From positions 1-64,000 of the forward strand of contig JAFLBD010000003.1 in NCBI GenBank assembly GCA_017303935.1: 64,000 nt of DNA, in the 5' to 3' direction. The notes under the pieces were generated by a model. That model did no database searches. It was not told where the DNA came from and was given only the letters and a program-made list of their open reading frames with translations. Position 1 is the first letter of the stretch; each line of letters starts with the position of its first letter. Below are positions 7,623 through 16,190 of the stretch, in pieces. Source of the DNA: Armatimonadota bacterium (lineage in GTDB: Bacteria > Armatimonadota > Fimbriimonadia > Fimbriimonadales > Fimbriimonadaceae). A program made the position numbers and the translations under genes.

Positions 7623-9968
7623 TCAGTTTGTACGCCTAGAGACGGTCAATTTTCCTGAAGCTGAGCTGGAGTAGTACGGAAGCTGTTCGGCAAAACTGGC
7701 GACCACTGGATAGATGCCCGTCGCCGTTCCGGACGGAATGGTGTAGCTTAATCTTGCCCATCCACGAGCATCAGTAGTTGCGCTTCCGGCCGAAACCCCA
7801 TTCACGGTGAACGCTACGGACTTCCCTGGTACAAAGCTACCGTCCTCAGTCAAAACTCTTGCGATCAAAGTCACTGCCGCTCCCGCACGACCAGAGGCAT
7901 TTAGAGCTTGTGCACCAGTATTGGTTGACCGGTAGAAGTTCGAGGATGCCGCCGTCGCAGGATTGCTCGCATCTCCAGAAAAACTGGCGTTCAGCGGGTA
8001 GGCACCGAGTGCTCCAGCAGTGACAGTCCAGTTCAAAGTCGCGGTTCCGGTGCTGTCTGTGGTGGCACTACCAAGCGCGTTACCGGAGACTGTGAAGCTG
8101 ATGATCTTGCCAACCAATGGCGCATTAGTATCGGAGCGCTTCAGATTCGCTGTGATGACGGCTGGGAATCCAACACGCCCGCTCGCATTTGGCAGCGTCA
8201 TGATCGTCGCCTGCGCCAGCGATAATCCAGTGGCGTTGGTTTTGTCCGCCATGACGAAATCGCTTGAATCAATCAGATTGTTCGCATTTCGGTCGTACCA
8301 GAGGTTCCCGACGATGCTGTATGTTCCGAGAGCGGCTGTGGTCGGCACGAGGAATGGTCGGGAGGTCACCTGATTGCCGTTAACCAAATTGACCTTTAGG
8401 TCATTCGCCGAATTTGTGATCGCAGTACCGGTGCCGTTGAAGTAGATCGCCGCTCCGAGCATGACACCATTCACTCCGTTCACCATCGTCACGTCGTAGT
8501 TGAGGGTCGTTGTCGCTCCGGGCGCAGTGCTGCTTGGGTTCGCTGTGAGGCTGTTGATCGTTGCCTTTCCGCCTTGGATCAATGTGTATGTCGGGTAATA
8601 AAGGCTTAGAATCTGAACCCAGTCTTTGGTCGCCTGACCGCTACTCGGTGCAGCGCTGGTACAAGCTTGTGAGCTGGATAGTCGCTTACCGGTTGCCCAG
8701 CGCGCACTTCCCCACTGGCAAAGCCCGCGGCCGTGACCGTTCGTCGAAAATCCTGCACAAACCGGATCGGCAATACAGGGCCAAGTAGATCCCGTGCCGG
8801 TGAAACCATCGCCACATCCTGCATTGTTGTTCTCCGCGGAATACTCGGACCGCGCCACCGCGCCGGTCGTCGTGGTCAACACATAAGCAGTCGTATCGAG
8901 AGCGGCTTGTGTTCCGTTCGCCGTGGTCGTTCCAGCGTAGACTTGGCAAGAAGTCGTGTCACAAATGTCGTAGGTGCTGGTGGCGGGCGAATAGACAAAG
9001 CTGATTCCATAACTTCGCACAGATACCGTTCCAGCGCGCAACGCGTTCATTCCGCCGGCGACATTCCCCCAACACGAATACCATTCCGAACCAACGACGC
9101 TGCCGACGTAGGTATCTAGTGCTACAACATCAACGCTAGTGCATGTCGTTCGGGTGGGGCAATTTCGGCCTACACGGATGTTCTTTGGCAACGCCGGTCC
9201 AACGGTTGACCGAGAACTCGCAATGGGTACGTTTGGCACTTGTCCGCAGGAATCGCAATCGGAGCGATCCATGAGTTGGGTCTCAGATCGTCGCCGAAGC
9301 GATGCCATATCCACCGATTCGAAATTCTTTGTCAGCGAAATGTTGACTCGAATATCGCCGCTGGGCCAGGTCTCAAAGTTTGAATAGTGCTGAGACGCGA
9401 GTCCATCCGCCTTGACATCCAGGCCGACTTTGGCAGGATCGCCGCTGACCGGCATATAGATAGAATAGAAGCCGCGCGCATTGGTGCGAACTTCGCCAAA
9501 GCTAGTAGAAACCACCGCATCTTTGATCGGGAGTCCGCTCTCGTCGTCCGTTACAAATCCGTAGACCAGATGCTTATCCTCGCGAGTTAGCCCACGTACG
9601 AAGGCGAGATCTACTTCTGGTGCACCTTCTTTGGGCTCTAAAAGGAACCGAATCGGAACAACCTTTGAATCAGTGACAAAGATAGAAGTCGCTGATGAGT
9701 CATAGGATTCTGACCCTACAGAAAGCCGCGCGGTGCCTTCCGGAACATTGACTTTGATTCTGCCTGCAGAGTCGACATAGTCTGTCGAAATTTGATAAGG
9801 CTCGCCGAGATCCGGCTCGACCAAAATCCACGATGGCCGGACGCCATAGCCGGTTTGGGAGTCGATAAATTGTAGTTGTATGGATGGAACGGGCTTTTGC
9901 AATAACCCAAATGCGGCCACTGCCACAAGCCCACCAAAGACAACTCCCAAAATGCCGCGCGCGAACAT
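7623..9968 (-). CDS. Secreted SpoIID/LytB-domain protein with N-terminal regulatory and C-terminal Ig-like domains
   Basis: 781 residues. N-terminal signal or anchor helix (GILGVVFGGLVAVAAFGLL). Residues about 30-210 look like beta-sandwich repeats including a carboxypeptidase-regulatory-like segment (VYGFVTDDESGLPIKDAVV). Residues about 270-460 contain a SpoIID/LytB domain: DVVALDTYVGSVVGSEW, ALRAGTVSVRSYGI and the closing GHGRGLCQWGSARW. SpoIID proteins are lytic transglycosylases acting on denuded glycan, or enhancers of amidases. The C-terminal 300 residues hold at least two bacterial Ig-like repeats with the G-SATTDSTGTATL / GSATTDARGWARL pattern. Known sporulation neighbours are absent, so a wall-remodelling role is more likely than sporulation. 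Confidence 0.85.
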   Translation of the reverse strand: MFARGILGVVFGGLVAVAAFGLLQKPVPSIQLQFIDSQTGYGVRPSWILVEPDLGEPYQISTDYVDSAGRIKVNVPEGTARLSVGSESYDSSATSIFVTDSKVVPIRFLLEPKEGAPEVDLAFVRGLTREDKHLVYGFVTDDESGLPIKDAVVSTSFGEVRTNARGFYSIYMPVSGDPAKVGLDVKADGLASQHYSNFETWPSGDIRVNISLTKNFESVDMASLRRRSETQLMDRSDCDSCGQVPNVPIASSRSTVGPALPKNIRVGRNCPTRTTCTSVDVVALDTYVGSVVGSEWYSCWGNVAGGMNALRAGTVSVRSYGISFVYSPATSTYDICDTTSCQVYAGTTTANGTQAALDTTAYVLTTTTGAVARSEYSAENNNAGCGDGFTGTGSTWPCIADPVCAGFSTNGHGRGLCQWGSARWATGKRLSSSQACTSAAPSSGQATKDWVQILSLYYPTYTLIQGGKATINSLTANPSSTAPGATTTLNYDVTMVNGVNGVMLGAAIYFNGTGTAITNSANDLKVNLVNGNQVTSRPFLVPTTAALGTYSIVGNLWYDRNANNLIDSSDFVMADKTNATGLSLAQATIMTLPNASGRVGFPAVITANLKRSDTNAPLVGKIISFTVSGNALGSATTDSTGTATLNWTVTAGALGAYPLNASFSGDASNPATAASSNFYRSTNTGAQALNASGRAGAAVTLIARVLTEDGSFVPGKSVAFTVNGVSAGSATTDARGWARLSYTIPSGTATGIYPVVASFAEQLPYYSSSASGKLTVSRRTN

Positions 9969-10020
9969 ATCAGGGGTATCTTACGCCATTTTTACGCAGA
10001 TTCCAACCGAGGAAATGCCG

Positions 10021-11349
10021 TTATGCAAGAACCTTTTTGAGTTCGGCGGCGAATCGGTCGATCTGTGCAGCGGTTCGGGTCTCGGTGCAACAAACCAGGA
10101 TGCAATTTTCCATCCCGTGATAATCCTTACCAAGCGGATATCCAGCCATGATTCCCGCCTCAATCAGCTTCGATTGGACCATTTCGGCGTTCTTGCCAAG
10201 ATCAAGCACGAATTCACAGAAGGACTTGTTGGCAAATTTGAGTTTTGCACCGGCTTCCGTCAACTTCTTGATCGCGTATTGAGTGTTGCGCACGCTCGTT
10301 TCAGCGATTGAGGTCAGACCGTTCTTACCCAGCGCGCACATATAGACTGTGCTGGCGAGGGCCATCAATGCTTCATTGGTGCAGATGTTGCTGGTCGCCT
10401 TTTCGCGCCGGATATCTTGCTCTCGGGTCCGAAGAGTCATGACAAAACCTGGATTGCCGTCGTGATCATTCGTTCGGCCGACGATTCTGCCGGGAATTCT
10501 GCGCACGTGCTCCGTCTTCGTGGCGAAGAACCCAACGAGTGGTCCGCCAAAACCCATTGCGACTCCGAGCGGTTGACCTTCGCCAACCACGATATCAGCG
10601 CCGAAGTCTCCTGGCGGCTTCATCAGCGCGCAGGCGACCGGATCACTGACCACCACCATCATCGCGCCTGACTCATCGCAAGCAGCGCGCAACTTAGCGA
10701 GATCTTCCACGCTGCCAAAGAAGTTCGGCGTCTGCACGATCACGCATGCGGCGTCTTCCAAATTGGAGTAATCCGTCGTCAATCCGTTGGTGTTGGAAAT
10801 CTCCACCACATCTAGACCCTGCGCCCAGCAGTAGGTCCGCAGAACCATTCGATAGTTTGGATGCACCGCATCCGAAACCACGATCTTGTTGCGATTCTTG
10901 ATTCCGTGGCATAGCAGAGCGGCTTCTGCCATAGCGGTCGAACCGTCGTACATCGATGCGTTTGCCAGGTCCATGCCGTACAACTCTGCGACCATCGTCT
11001 GGAATTCATAGATCGTCTGGAGGTAGCCCTGGCTCATTTCGGGCTGGTAAGGCGTGTAAGCCGTTAAGAATTCGCCACGACTGATGATCGCGCCCACGCT
11101 TGCTGGGATAAACCGCTCGTACAGCCCCGCGCCAAGGTACCAGTCGAGCTTTGTTGCGTCTTGATTCTGCGAAGCGAGGTTGCCCAGATGCTTTGCGAGC
11201 GCATATTCATCCATCGCGCTCGGCACTTTGAGCTCACCCTTGAACTTCAAAGCTTCAGGGATATCACCAAAGAGTTCGTCAATCGACTTCGCGCCGATTG
11301 TCGCCAGCATTTCCTGGACGTCGACTTCTGAGTGCGGGATGTATGGCAT
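10021..11349 (-). CDS. gcvPA: Glycine dehydrogenase (decarboxylating) subunit 1
   Basis: 442 residues, the usual length of the N-terminal half of split P-protein. It carries YIPHSEVDVQEML at the start, the typical AYTPYQPEMSQG segment and FGGPLVGFFA. It decarboxylates glycine and passes the aminomethyl group to GcvH, together with subunit 2, which binds PLP and is not in this window. gcvH lies directly upstream on the same strand (15-bp gap), so the two form a partial glycine cleavage operon; gcvT is also absent. Confidence 0.95.
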   Translation of the reverse strand: MPYIPHSEVDVQEMLATIGAKSIDELFGDIPEALKFKGELKVPSAMDEYALAKHLGNLASQNQDATKLDWYLGAGLYERFIPASVGAIISRGEFLTAYTPYQPEMSQGYLQTIYEFQTMVAELYGMDLANASMYDGSTAMAEAALLCHGIKNRNKIVVSDAVHPNYRMVLRTYCWAQGLDVVEISNTNGLTTDYSNLEDAACVIVQTPNFFGSVEDLAKLRAACDESGAMMVVVSDPVACALMKPPGDFGADIVVGEGQPLGVAMGFGGPLVGFFATKTEHVRRIPGRIVGRTNDHDGNPGFVMTLRTREQDIRREKATSNICTNEALMALASTVYMCALGKNGLTSIAETSVRNTQYAIKKLTEAGAKLKFANKSFCEFVLDLGKNAEMVQSKLIEAGIMAGYPLGKDYHGMENCILVCCTETRTAAQIDRFAAELKKVLA

Positions 11350-11364
11350 GGAGATTGAAAAAAG

Positions 11365-11733
11365 TTATAGAGTCGCTTCGTAATCTGCTGGGCTCAGCAA
11401 ACCGTCGGTGTTGCCGTCAAATTTGATCTTGACCAACCATCCACCATTGTATGGATCGTTGTTGACGAGTTCGCTCTGACTTCCGAGTGCTTCGTTCTTT
11501 TCGACCACTTCGCCAGCTACTGGAGCATAGACATCGCTAACGGTTTTGACACTCTCGATCGTGCCAAATGAATCGCCGGTAGCGAGCACGCGGCCGGCTT
11601 CAGGAAGATCAAGGAAAACGATGTCGCCGAGTTCGCTCTGAGCGTGATCAGTGATGCCAATGGTGGCGATATCGCCATCGACGCGCACCCATTCGTGCGA
11701 TTTTGTGTACTTGAGATCGGTTGGAACGTTCAC
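11365..11733 (-). CDS. gcvH: Glycine cleavage system H protein
   Basis: 122 residues, standard length. The lipoyl-lysine motif is intact: GTIESVKTVSDVYAP with Lys63 as the lipoylation site. It shuttles the aminomethyl group between P and T proteins. ATAGGAG lies 11 nt upstream of the ATG, a good ribosome site. First gene of the gcvH-gcvPA pair. I looked for a glycine riboswitch in 11734-11831 and see no recognisable tandem aptamer. Confidence 0.96.
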   Translation of the reverse strand: MNVPTDLKYTKSHEWVRVDGDIATIGITDHAQSELGDIVFLDLPEAGRVLATGDSFGTIESVKTVSDVYAPVAGEVVEKNEALGSQSELVNNDPYNGGWLVKIKFDGNTDGLLSPADYEATL

Positions 11734-11831
11734 GTTAAATTTGGACTCCTATGCCCCAAATTGTACCTACGCAACCCGCCGTCCTATGGTGCGACTCTCA
11801 CCTGCCCATGAGATTCTTTTTGCAAGAAACC

Positions 11832-11858
11832 TAAAGTTCTTCCACATATCTCCGAAAA
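11832..11858 (+). promoter_or_regulatory. Sigma-28 (FliA/SigD) type promoter of the flagellin gene
   Basis: TAAA at 11832-11835, a 15-nt spacer and TCCGAAAA at 11851-11858. This matches the SigD/FliA consensus (TAAA-N15-GCCGATAT) at most positions, including the central CCGA. It lies about 60 nt before the flagellin start. Confidence 0.7.
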
Positions 11859-11876
11859 TTCCTCACAGGTAATTGC

Positions 11877-11895
11877 GAGATTTGTAAAAAATCTC
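11877..11895 (+). promoter_or_regulatory. 5'-UTR hairpin of the flagellin mRNA
   Basis: GAGATTT and AAATCTC form a 7-bp perfect stem with a 5-nt loop, between the sigma-28 type promoter and the start codon. It could stabilise the transcript or regulate translation; no family is recognised. Confidence 0.4.
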
Positions 11896-11919
11896 TGCAC
11901 TAAGGATGGAAAACCTCGC

Positions 11920-13371
11920 ATGAGTCTGCGAATCAACACAAATATTCACGCATTGGGTGCTCTCAGGAGTTTGGGCAACACCATGGATCAATATCAGCTT
12001 TCTATTCAGAAGCTGAGCACTGGCCTACGAATCAACAGCGCGGGTGATGACCCAGCTGGACTGATCATTAGCGAAAGTCTGCGAACGCAGGTTCTCGGCA
12101 TTGATCAAGCGACGCGAAATGCACAAGACGCGGTCAACATGACGAAAACCGCTGAAGCTGCACTCGGCGAAGTTCAGACCCTGATCCGAAACATGCGGTC
12201 GATCGCTGTCCACTCGGCAAACACTGCCGTTGTTGACGCCACGATGTTGCAAGCCAATCAATCGCAGATTCGAAACGCACTCCAATCGATTAACCGAATT
12301 GCAGAGCAAACGAGCTGGGGCACCAAGAAACTTCTTGATGGAACCGCTGGTGCACAAGCCAACGTGACTCGCGCTTCCGATATTGGAAGCATCTACGTTG
12401 GCGGCACTTTCAACGGCGACTCGGTGGCAACTGGTGCGATCACGATGCAAAAGGTGACTGCCGCAGAGCGAGCAATCGTCACTCTTGGCGGTACTTTCAC
12501 GAACTCATCCACGATCATTACCACTTCCGGCAATTTTGTGATCAACGGCTACAGCTTCTCTACCGACGGAACAGAGTCGGTCCAGAGCTTGGTATCCAAG
12601 ATCAATGCGATGTCGAACACCACTGGTGTTACCGCGCAAGTCACCGGTTCGGGACCTGTCAGCATTGCTCTCAGCTCGACAACATTCGGATTGAACTCGG
12701 CAATCAACTACTTTGATCCGGGCCGAGTGCTCCACAACGCATCTTCTGCCCAGGATACAGGTCTCAACGGCGTGTACAACGTCACGATTCCAACCACGAA
12801 TGGTATCGCAACCGTCCAATTCACCGGTGGTCAAGGTCCTGGCGTCAGTGGACTGCAACTTTCCGATAGTTGGGGCAACACTATCAGCGTTACCGAACAG
12901 GGTAACAGCGGCCTCGCTTCTGCTACTCAGGTCGGTGTCATGACCGCAGGCTCGGTCCAATTCCACATCGGTGCAGGAAGTAACCAATCGGTCGCCTTCT
13001 CGATGCCAAACGTGTATTCGAACCGACTTGGAACAGGTGTTGTTTCTGGCAAGGCACTCGATAATATCGACGTCACCAGTCAACAAGGCGCACAAGATGC
13101 GATCAAGATCATTGATCAAGCAGTGGTCCAGTTGGCTCAATGGCGCGGCGACATCGGCGCCTTCCAAGTCAACTTCTTGGAATCGACTGTCCGATCGCTT
13201 GGCGTGGCCAAAGAAAATATCCAGGCTTCTGAATCCCAGATTAGAGATGTGGACATGGCTCAAGAAATGACCAACTACACTCGGCTGCAGATTCTCCAGC
13301 AAAGCGGCATGTCGATGCTGGCGCAAGCTAATCAGGCACCACAGAGCGTCCTTTCACTGTTACAACGATAG
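11920..13371 (+). CDS. Flagellin
   Basis: 483 residues. Both conserved flagellin ends are present: N-terminal SLRINTNIHALGALRSL through LSTGLRINSAGDDPAGL and AAEAALGEVQTLI, and C-terminal SQIRDVDMAQEMTNYT followed by QILQQSGMSMLAQANQ and a terminal LLQR. These form the D0/D1 coiled coils of the filament. The middle (about 150-370) is the variable surface domain, rich in Thr, Ser and Gly. No other flagellar gene is near, so this is a stand-alone late-class gene, fitting its sigma-28 type promoter. A terminator follows at 13392. Confidence 0.97.
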   Translation: MSLRINTNIHALGALRSLGNTMDQYQLSIQKLSTGLRINSAGDDPAGLIISESLRTQVLGIDQATRNAQDAVNMTKTAEAALGEVQTLIRNMRSIAVHSANTAVVDATMLQANQSQIRNALQSINRIAEQTSWGTKKLLDGTAGAQANVTRASDIGSIYVGGTFNGDSVATGAITMQKVTAAERAIVTLGGTFTNSSTIITTSGNFVINGYSFSTDGTESVQSLVSKINAMSNTTGVTAQVTGSGPVSIALSSTTFGLNSAINYFDPGRVLHNASSAQDTGLNGVYNVTIPTTNGIATVQFTGGQGPGVSGLQLSDSWGNTISVTEQGNSGLASATQVGVMTAGSVQFHIGAGSNQSVAFSMPNVYSNRLGTGVVSGKALDNIDVTSQQGAQDAIKIIDQAVVQLAQWRGDIGAFQVNFLESTVRSLGVAKENIQASESQIRDVDMAQEMTNYTRLQILQQSGMSMLAQANQAPQSVLSLLQR

Positions 13372-13391
13372 ACTCGATAGTATCAAAATTC

Positions 13392-13424
13392 GCGGAGTAG
13401 CTTCGGCTGCTCCGCTTTTTTTTT
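13392..13424 (+). terminator. Rho-independent terminator after flagellin
   Basis: Stem GCGGAGTAGC / GCTGCTCCGC closed by a TTCG tetraloop, followed by nine T residues. Confidence 0.93.
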
Positions 13425-13447
13425 GGCGAGCCGATCGACTTTGCCGC

Positions 13448-13453
13448 CATAAT
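13448..13453 (+). promoter_or_regulatory. Probable -10 element (CATAAT) of parA, leaderless arrangement
   Basis: CATAAT ends 10 nt before the GTG start of parA and no Shine-Dalgarno is present. hisS and the class II aldolase have the same hexamer at nearly the same distance. Confidence 0.4.
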
Positions 13454-13463
13454 CCAATTCGCT

Positions 13464-14234
13464 GTGACCATTTGGGGCGTTGTCAATCAAAAAGGAGGCG
13501 TGGGCAAAACAACCACGGCGGTAAATTTTGCTGCTGGATTGGCTGCTCGAGGCCTTCGGACCTTGCTGGTTGACGCCGATCCACAAGGCAACGCAACGTC
13601 AGGTCTCGGAGTCGAGAAATCGACCATCAAGCTCACCTTATTCGATGTATTTGAGCGCGTGATCGATGATCCAGAGGGCACCCCGCTCCCCGACGAATCG
13701 ATCATCAAAGTGAAGGAGAATCTTCACCTGATTCCGGCCACTCTAGACCTTGCTGGTGCCGAGCCGATTTTGCTCAACGCAGTCGGAAAGGAGCTCATTC
13801 TCCGTGACGCTTTGGCAAAAGTCGAAGGCGAATATGACTGGATTATTCTGGACGCGCCGCCGAGCCTCGGGATTTTGACCGTCAACATTCTCGCTGCATG
13901 CGACGCTGTGTTGGTCCCGATGCAGTGCGAATTCTACGCGCTTGAAGGTCTGAGTCAGCTCATTAAGACAATCGACGTTGTGAAGCGACGCATCAACCCG
14001 AAGCTCGGCATTGCCAAAGTTGTCATGACCATGTATGACCCTCGAAACAAGCTCACCCAGCAAGTAGAAGAGGAAGTGAAGCAGTTCTTTGGTGACAAAG
14101 TTTCAAGCGTGAAGATTCCGCGCAATGTAAGATTGAGCGAAGCCCCAGGTTTTGGCACTCCAGCGGTCGAACTGTTCCCTGATTCTAAGGGTGCCGAGGC
14201 CTATATGAAATTTATTGAGGAAGTGATTGGATGA
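13464..14234 (+). CDS. parA: Chromosome partitioning ATPase ParA/Soj
   Basis: 256 residues from a GTG start. Deviant Walker A KGGVGKTT near residue 10, followed by VDADPQGNATSGLG and later DAPPSLGILTVN (Walker B region). It begins almost at the Walker motif, as in the short Soj type without an N-terminal DNA-binding domain. With ParB it positions chromosome origins. parB overlaps by 4 bp (ATGA). No parS-like 16-bp palindrome or dnaA/gidA neighbours were recognised here, so the replication origin is not obviously in this window. Confidence 0.95.
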   Translation: MTIWGVVNQKGGVGKTTTAVNFAAGLAARGLRTLLVDADPQGNATSGLGVEKSTIKLTLFDVFERVIDDPEGTPLPDESIIKVKENLHLIPATLDLAGAEPILLNAVGKELILRDALAKVEGEYDWIILDAPPSLGILTVNILAACDAVLVPMQCEFYALEGLSQLIKTIDVVKRRINPKLGIAKVVMTMYDPRNKLTQQVEEEVKQFFGDKVSSVKIPRNVRLSEAPGFGTPAVELFPDSKGAEAYMKFIEEVIG

Positions 14235-15082
14235 GACGTGCATTAGGAAAAGGACTAGCCCAACTGCTCGGCGAGCAAACCGACAACCAGCCAAACGAGC
14301 TGGAACTTAGCGTCATTTTCCCGAACCCAGATCAGCCACGAAAGGTGTTCGATGAAGACGCTTTGCAGGAGCTCGCGGACTCGATCAAGCTCGTCGGATT
14401 GTTGCAGCCGATCGTCGTCCGACCGATCGGCGAAGATAAATATCAGATCATCGCCGGTGAGCGGCGTTGGCGAGCATCACGAATTGCTGGCCTCGAAACT
14501 GTCCCCGTGTTGGTCCGAGCAACTCAGGACGACCTCACGCTTCAGCTCGCGTTGATCGAGAACGTTCAGCGTGAAGACATTTCTTCGATTGAAGCTGCAA
14601 TTGCTTACAAGAAGCTGATTGACGACTTTGAAATGACGCAGGATCAGGTGGCGCAAAAGGTCGGAAAATCGCGAGTCTCCGTTTCGAACACCCTACGCCT
14701 CTTGCGCCTTCCGACAGAAGTTCAAGAAGCAATCCTTGGGAATCTGATCACAGAGGGGCACGCGCGCGCACTCTTGATGTGCGAAAGCGAAAAGGCACTT
14801 CAGGACTTGTTCTACAAGATCGTGGATGAAGGACTATCCGTCCGCGAATCGGAGCGGCGGGCTAGAGCGACTCAGGCTGAAAAGCCGGCAGTTGCCAAGC
14901 CAAAAGCAAAGGCCGTCGTCCAGATGGATCCAAACTACGTCGTGCTAGAAGAAGCGATCAGCACCTATTTTGGCGCGCCAACGAAGATTGAACGCGGAGC
15001 CAAAGGCGGCAAGCTTCATATCGAATACTTCTCCGAAGATGATCTCGAGAGAATTTTAGAAATCCTCGGCATTCAGATTTGA
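14231..15082 (+). CDS. parB: Chromosome partitioning protein ParB/Spo0J
   Basis: 283 residues. The N-terminal CTPase/ParB domain carries RKVFDEDALQELADSI, LLQPIVVRP and the GERRWRAS motif (box II), then ALIENVQREDISSIEAA. A helix-turn-helix follows (TQDQVAQKVGKSRVSVSN), then a C-terminal dimerisation region ending GKLHIEYFSEDDLERILE. It would bind parS and spread as a CTP clamp, partnering ParA. Overlaps parA by 4 bp at its start and the next gene by 4 bp at its end. Confidence 0.96.
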   Translation: MRRALGKGLAQLLGEQTDNQPNELELSVIFPNPDQPRKVFDEDALQELADSIKLVGLLQPIVVRPIGEDKYQIIAGERRWRASRIAGLETVPVLVRATQDDLTLQLALIENVQREDISSIEAAIAYKKLIDDFEMTQDQVAQKVGKSRVSVSNTLRLLRLPTEVQEAILGNLITEGHARALLMCESEKALQDLFYKIVDEGLSVRESERRARATQAEKPAVAKPKAKAVVQMDPNYVVLEEAISTYFGAPTKIERGAKGGKLHIEYFSEDDLERILEILGIQI

Positions 15083-15708
15083 GCTCAATCGTCCTGCGAC
15101 AGATGGAAGAGGCGGACATCCCAGCCGTTGTGGGGTTACAGCGCGCGTGCTTCCCAGAACCGTTCCCGGAAGATCTTCTTTGGCAAGAGTCCCACTTGCA
15201 TGCGCATCTCTCACGGTTTCCAGAGGGTCAGTTTGTCATTGAATCCTCGGGGTTGGTCGTGGCAAGCAGCAGTTCGTTGATCATCAGCGAATCCAACTGG
15301 ACCGCGCATTTGCCTTGGGAAGAAACAGTCGGAGGATTTATGTTCGCCAACCATGACCCATCTGGTACGACTTTGTACGGCGCTGATATCAGCGTTCAGC
15401 CGGACTACCGGCGATTGGGACTAGGAAGGAGGCTCTATCAAGCGCGGTTTGATCTCGTTACTCAACTCGGATTAGCCCGGTACGGCACTGCCTGCCGGTT
15501 GCCGGACGCGAGCAAGTTTGTAGAGCAGCATGGAGGAGATATTCAGGGTTATGTGGCCGCAGTTGAACGAGGCGAGACTGTTGATCGTACGCTGAGTCCG
15601 TTGCTACGATACGGCCTAAGACTCTCTGCTGTGATCGAGGACTATATGGACGACGCCGAGTCTCTGGATTCAGCGGCGGTGCTGGAGTGGACGCCAACCA
15701 CAGCGTGA
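15079..15708 (+). CDS. GNAT-family N-acetyltransferase
   Basis: 209 residues from a TTG at 15079 that overlaps the parB stop (TTGA), indicating translational coupling. The GNAT core includes DIPAVVGLQRACFPEPF at the N-terminus and the acetyl-CoA loop as YRRLGLGRRLY around residues 113-123. The substrate is unknown; proteins of this type are often annotated as carbon-nitrogen hydrolase-associated or generic GNATs. Its 3' end overlaps the convergent MerC-like gene by 67 bp. Confidence 0.8.
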   Translation: MSSIVLRQMEEADIPAVVGLQRACFPEPFPEDLLWQESHLHAHLSRFPEGQFVIESSGLVVASSSSLIISESNWTAHLPWEETVGGFMFANHDPSGTTLYGADISVQPDYRRLGLGRRLYQARFDLVTQLGLARYGTACRLPDASKFVEQHGGDIQGYVAAVERGETVDRTLSPLLRYGLRLSAVIEDYMDDAESLDSAAVLEWTPTTA

Positions 15709-16127
15709 TCGCACTTCCCTACGCGGTGCATCTTGACCGAATTGATGATGTGAAACGTGACCAGGAGGGTCGCGCCAATCACCGACAAAATCACACCTTG
15801 GACCGGTTCTGCGTGAGTCTCACCATGATGATGAACATGGCTTTGATGGAAGAATAAGTGCCGGCACACCAAACATGCGAAACCGATCGCGAAAAAGGCC
15901 GAAGGCCACCATTGTCGATGCTTGCGGATTCCCTGATAAATCGCAAAGAGCCCAGCGAGCAGAGTCAAACTAAAGAATGCGAACTCGGTCGTGGGGTTGG
16001 CTAGGTAGGTCGCACCGAGTGCGGAAATGAGACCAAACGCCATTCCAGTGAGCACGCAGTGAACAGCGCACAGCAGGCTCGAAGCGGCTCCAATCGCATC
16101 CCAATTGATCTGTCGAGCTAGCCGCAT
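15642..16127 (-). CDS. MerC-domain membrane protein (heavy-metal transport family)
   Basis: 161 residues with about four transmembrane helices. The MerC hallmark is at the N-terminus: a helix with LLCAVHCVLTG, a C-x2-H-C metal site. A His-rich loop (HSHVHHHGETHAE) lies at about 100-112. MerC proteins move Hg(II), but chromosomal copies without other mer genes are often linked to zinc homeostasis; no mer operon is present here. The palindromic operator just upstream would fit control by a Fur-family zinc regulator. Substrate inferred, not shown. Confidence 0.78.
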   Translation of the reverse strand: MRLARQINWDAIGAASSLLCAVHCVLTGMAFGLISALGATYLANPTTEFAFFSLTLLAGLFAIYQGIRKHRQWWPSAFFAIGFACLVCRHLFFHQSHVHHHGETHAEPVQGVILSVIGATLLVTFHIINSVKMHRVGKCDHAVVGVHSSTAAESRDSASSI

Positions 16128-16135
16128 ACATTCAG

Positions 16136-16157
16136 TATTGCATATTTATTGCAATAA
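16136..16157 (-). promoter_or_regulatory. Palindromic operator (Zur-like) in the merC-like promoter
   Basis: Inverted repeat TATTGCA (16136-16142) and TGCAATA (16150-16156) with a 7-nt centre; the right arm is inside a perfect 12-bp palindrome TTATTGCAATAA (16146-16157). It is immediately upstream of the MerC-like ATG and overlaps its probable -10 (AATACT), and also faces the divergent aldolase gene. AT-rich TGCAA-type palindromes are typical Fur/Zur boxes; identity of the regulator is inferred. Confidence 0.5.
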
Positions 16158-16175
16158 GTAAGCATTGTTTTTGAC

Positions 16176-16181
16176 CATAAT
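16176..16181 (+). promoter_or_regulatory. Probable -10 element (CATAAT) of the class II aldolase gene
   Basis: CATAAT ends 9 nt before the ATG at 16191, with no Shine-Dalgarno between them. Same arrangement as parA and hisS. Confidence 0.4.
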
Positions 16182-16190
16182 CGGGACGTA

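Noticed and set aside
11734-11831. Glycine riboswitch before gcvH
   Set aside because: No tandem aptamer core is visible, only an ordinary ribosome site.
12505-13326. A 273-codon frame antisense to flagellin
   Set aside because: Composition is unlike a protein and the flagellin reading is certain.
13372-15082. Replication origin or parS site near parAB
   Set aside because: No run of DnaA boxes, no parS-like 16-bp palindrome, and neither dnaA nor gidA is near.
15642-16127. Mercury resistance operon
   Set aside because: Only a MerC-like gene is present; merA, merT, merP and merR are absent.
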